Source: Onthophagus taurus (Eukaryota; Arthropoda; Insecta; Coleoptera; Scarabaeidae). Taken from it: 64,000 bases of DNA. The translations under genes and the position numbers were made by a program. Within the stretch, counting starts at the first letter, position 1, and each line of letters opens with the position of its first letter. Under the pieces are notes generated by a model. The model was not told the origin of the DNA. It saw only the letters and a list, made by a program, of their open reading frames with translations, and made no database searches. This document shows, in pieces, positions 63,575 through 64,000 of the stretch. The stretch covers positions 29,551,501-29,615,500 of the forward strand of contig NC_091967.1 in the NCBI RefSeq assembly GCF_036711975.1. Direction: 5' to 3'.

Positions 63575-64000
63575 ATGAGTTTAAGCAAGTTCGGAAAACA
63601 TTCGTCTAGTATGACGATCGATAAGTTTGGTAAACACGTACACGGACACAACATTGCTGCTCATTTTAAGAAACGTGAAAACGTACAACGATATTTCAAA
63701 CAACCAACAATACTTACGTTTAGCGGAGATGGAACTACGGATACAACGGATAATTATTACATTATTCAAAATTTAGGTTACGTAAGTAAATATATAAACT
63801 TTTTCTATATTGGTGAAATAGTGCATCACCGATTTGAAGGAGACGTTGCAATGATTATTAACGGGAATATCTTCGATCCAAATAAAAAGTTAAATGTTCT
63901 CTCCTTTGGAAATAAAATAGATTGCAAACCCAGAACGAAGACCACTTTACTCAAGAAACCATTTATGGTAGAACTGCTCATTGAAATATCCAGAAAATGA
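63575..64000 (+). CDS. Unrecognised virus-like protein at the window edge
   Basis: 141 codons ending with TGA at 63998-64000. The N-terminus MSLSKFGKHSSSMTIDKFGK contains a repeated KFGKH motif. The rest (ILTFSGDGTTDTTDNYYIIQ, FFYIGEIVHHRFEGDVAMII) is beta-rich and resembles a short virion-associated protein. Position and strand put it in the Polinton-like cluster. I cannot name it. Confidence 0.5.
   Translation: MSLSKFGKHSSSMTIDKFGKHVHGHNIAAHFKKRENVQRYFKQPTILTFSGDGTTDTTDNYYIIQNLGYVSKYINFFYIGEIVHHRFEGDVAMIINGNIFDPNKKLNVLSFGNKIDCKPRTKTTLLKKPFMVELLIEISRK

Larger units (their letters stand above)
55666..64000 (+). mobile_element. Polinton/adintovirus-like endogenous virus segment (partial)
   Basis: All recognisable genes are on the plus strand: adenain-type protease fragment, penton-like protein, a coiled-coil protein, a PPxY protein, a packaging ATPase and three small proteins I have seen repeatedly in arthropod Polinton-like clusters. 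DNA polymerase B, integrase and the major capsid protein are not in the window and may lie beyond 64000. The left part is cut by the R1-like LINE, and piggyBac copy 3 with its own inserts occupies about 56490-59607. No terminal repeats were seen. Confidence 0.75.

Noticed and set aside
1-64000. tRNA, rRNA, CRISPR arrays, bacterial promoters or operons
   Set aside because: No cloverleaf-like or repeat-spacer pattern was seen, and introns plus element types indicate a eukaryotic genome.

Overview
The window looks like transposon-dominated arthropod DNA, most likely from an insect. It is AT-rich and contains spliceosomal-type introns. Nearly every recognisable gene belongs to an element family typical of insect genomes: piggyBac, Tc1, DD41D-like mariners, PIF/Harbinger with a MADF partner gene, BEL/Pao, Ty3/Gypsy, jockey- and R1-like LINEs, Penelope-like elements and a Polinton/adintovirus-like element. 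I recognise no ordinary host gene, tRNA, rRNA or CRISPR. Almost all genes are broken by stops, frameshifts, truncation or nested insertions, so this is probably a heterochromatic or otherwise permissive graveyard.

Layout. 1-5.1 kb: jockey-like LINE relic, a tandem repeat, a 0.5 kb MITE-like element and AT microsatellites. 5.1-8.8 kb: a PIF/Harbinger element (TTA target duplication) whose transposase exon is split by a Tc1 element (TA duplication). 9.3-12 kb: piggyBac copy 1, split by a 5'-truncated LINE. 12-19.8 kb: a Ty3/Gypsy element with RT, RNase H, a TARG1/OARD1-like macrodomain, integrase, a chuvirus-like envelope gene and a 1.1 kb 3' LTR. 19.8-24.1 kb: fragments of another Gypsy integrase, a Penelope RT, a mariner transposase, and an LTR + PBS + protease piece related to the 12 kb element. 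24.1-31.2 kb: a nest of inverted repeats, mariner relics, two Penelope-like elements with GIY-YIG domains, Tc1 copy 2 and a MITE inside a Gypsy protease relic. 32.1-34.8 kb: a mariner with unusually long (0.7 kb) terminal inverted repeats. 35.9-42.5 kb: a near-intact BEL/Pao element in a three-LTR tandem composite bounded by a 5 bp duplication. 42.8-44.6 kb: piggyBac copy 2. 45.3-47.5 kb: a broken transposase-like gene with a RAG1/Transib-like C-terminus. 47.5-48.8 kb: an apparently intact mariner. 49.3-52.4 kb: a GC-rich Gypsy. 52.4-55.7 kb: an R1-like LINE. 55.7-64 kb: part of a Polinton/adintovirus-like endogenous virus (adenain-type protease, penton-like capsid protein, coiled-coil protein, spliced PPxY protein, packaging ATPase and small conserved proteins), interrupted by piggyBac copy 3, a solo LTR and Tc1 copy 3.

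The most interesting signals are: the ADP-ribose-hydrolase-type macrodomain inside the Gypsy pol, with both TARG1 catalytic residues conserved; the capsid/packaging cluster at the right edge, with its intron-rich leader and PPxY gene; the three-LTR BEL composite; and the interdigitated antisense genes of the Harbinger element. All family assignments come from motif recognition by eye; no database search was run.
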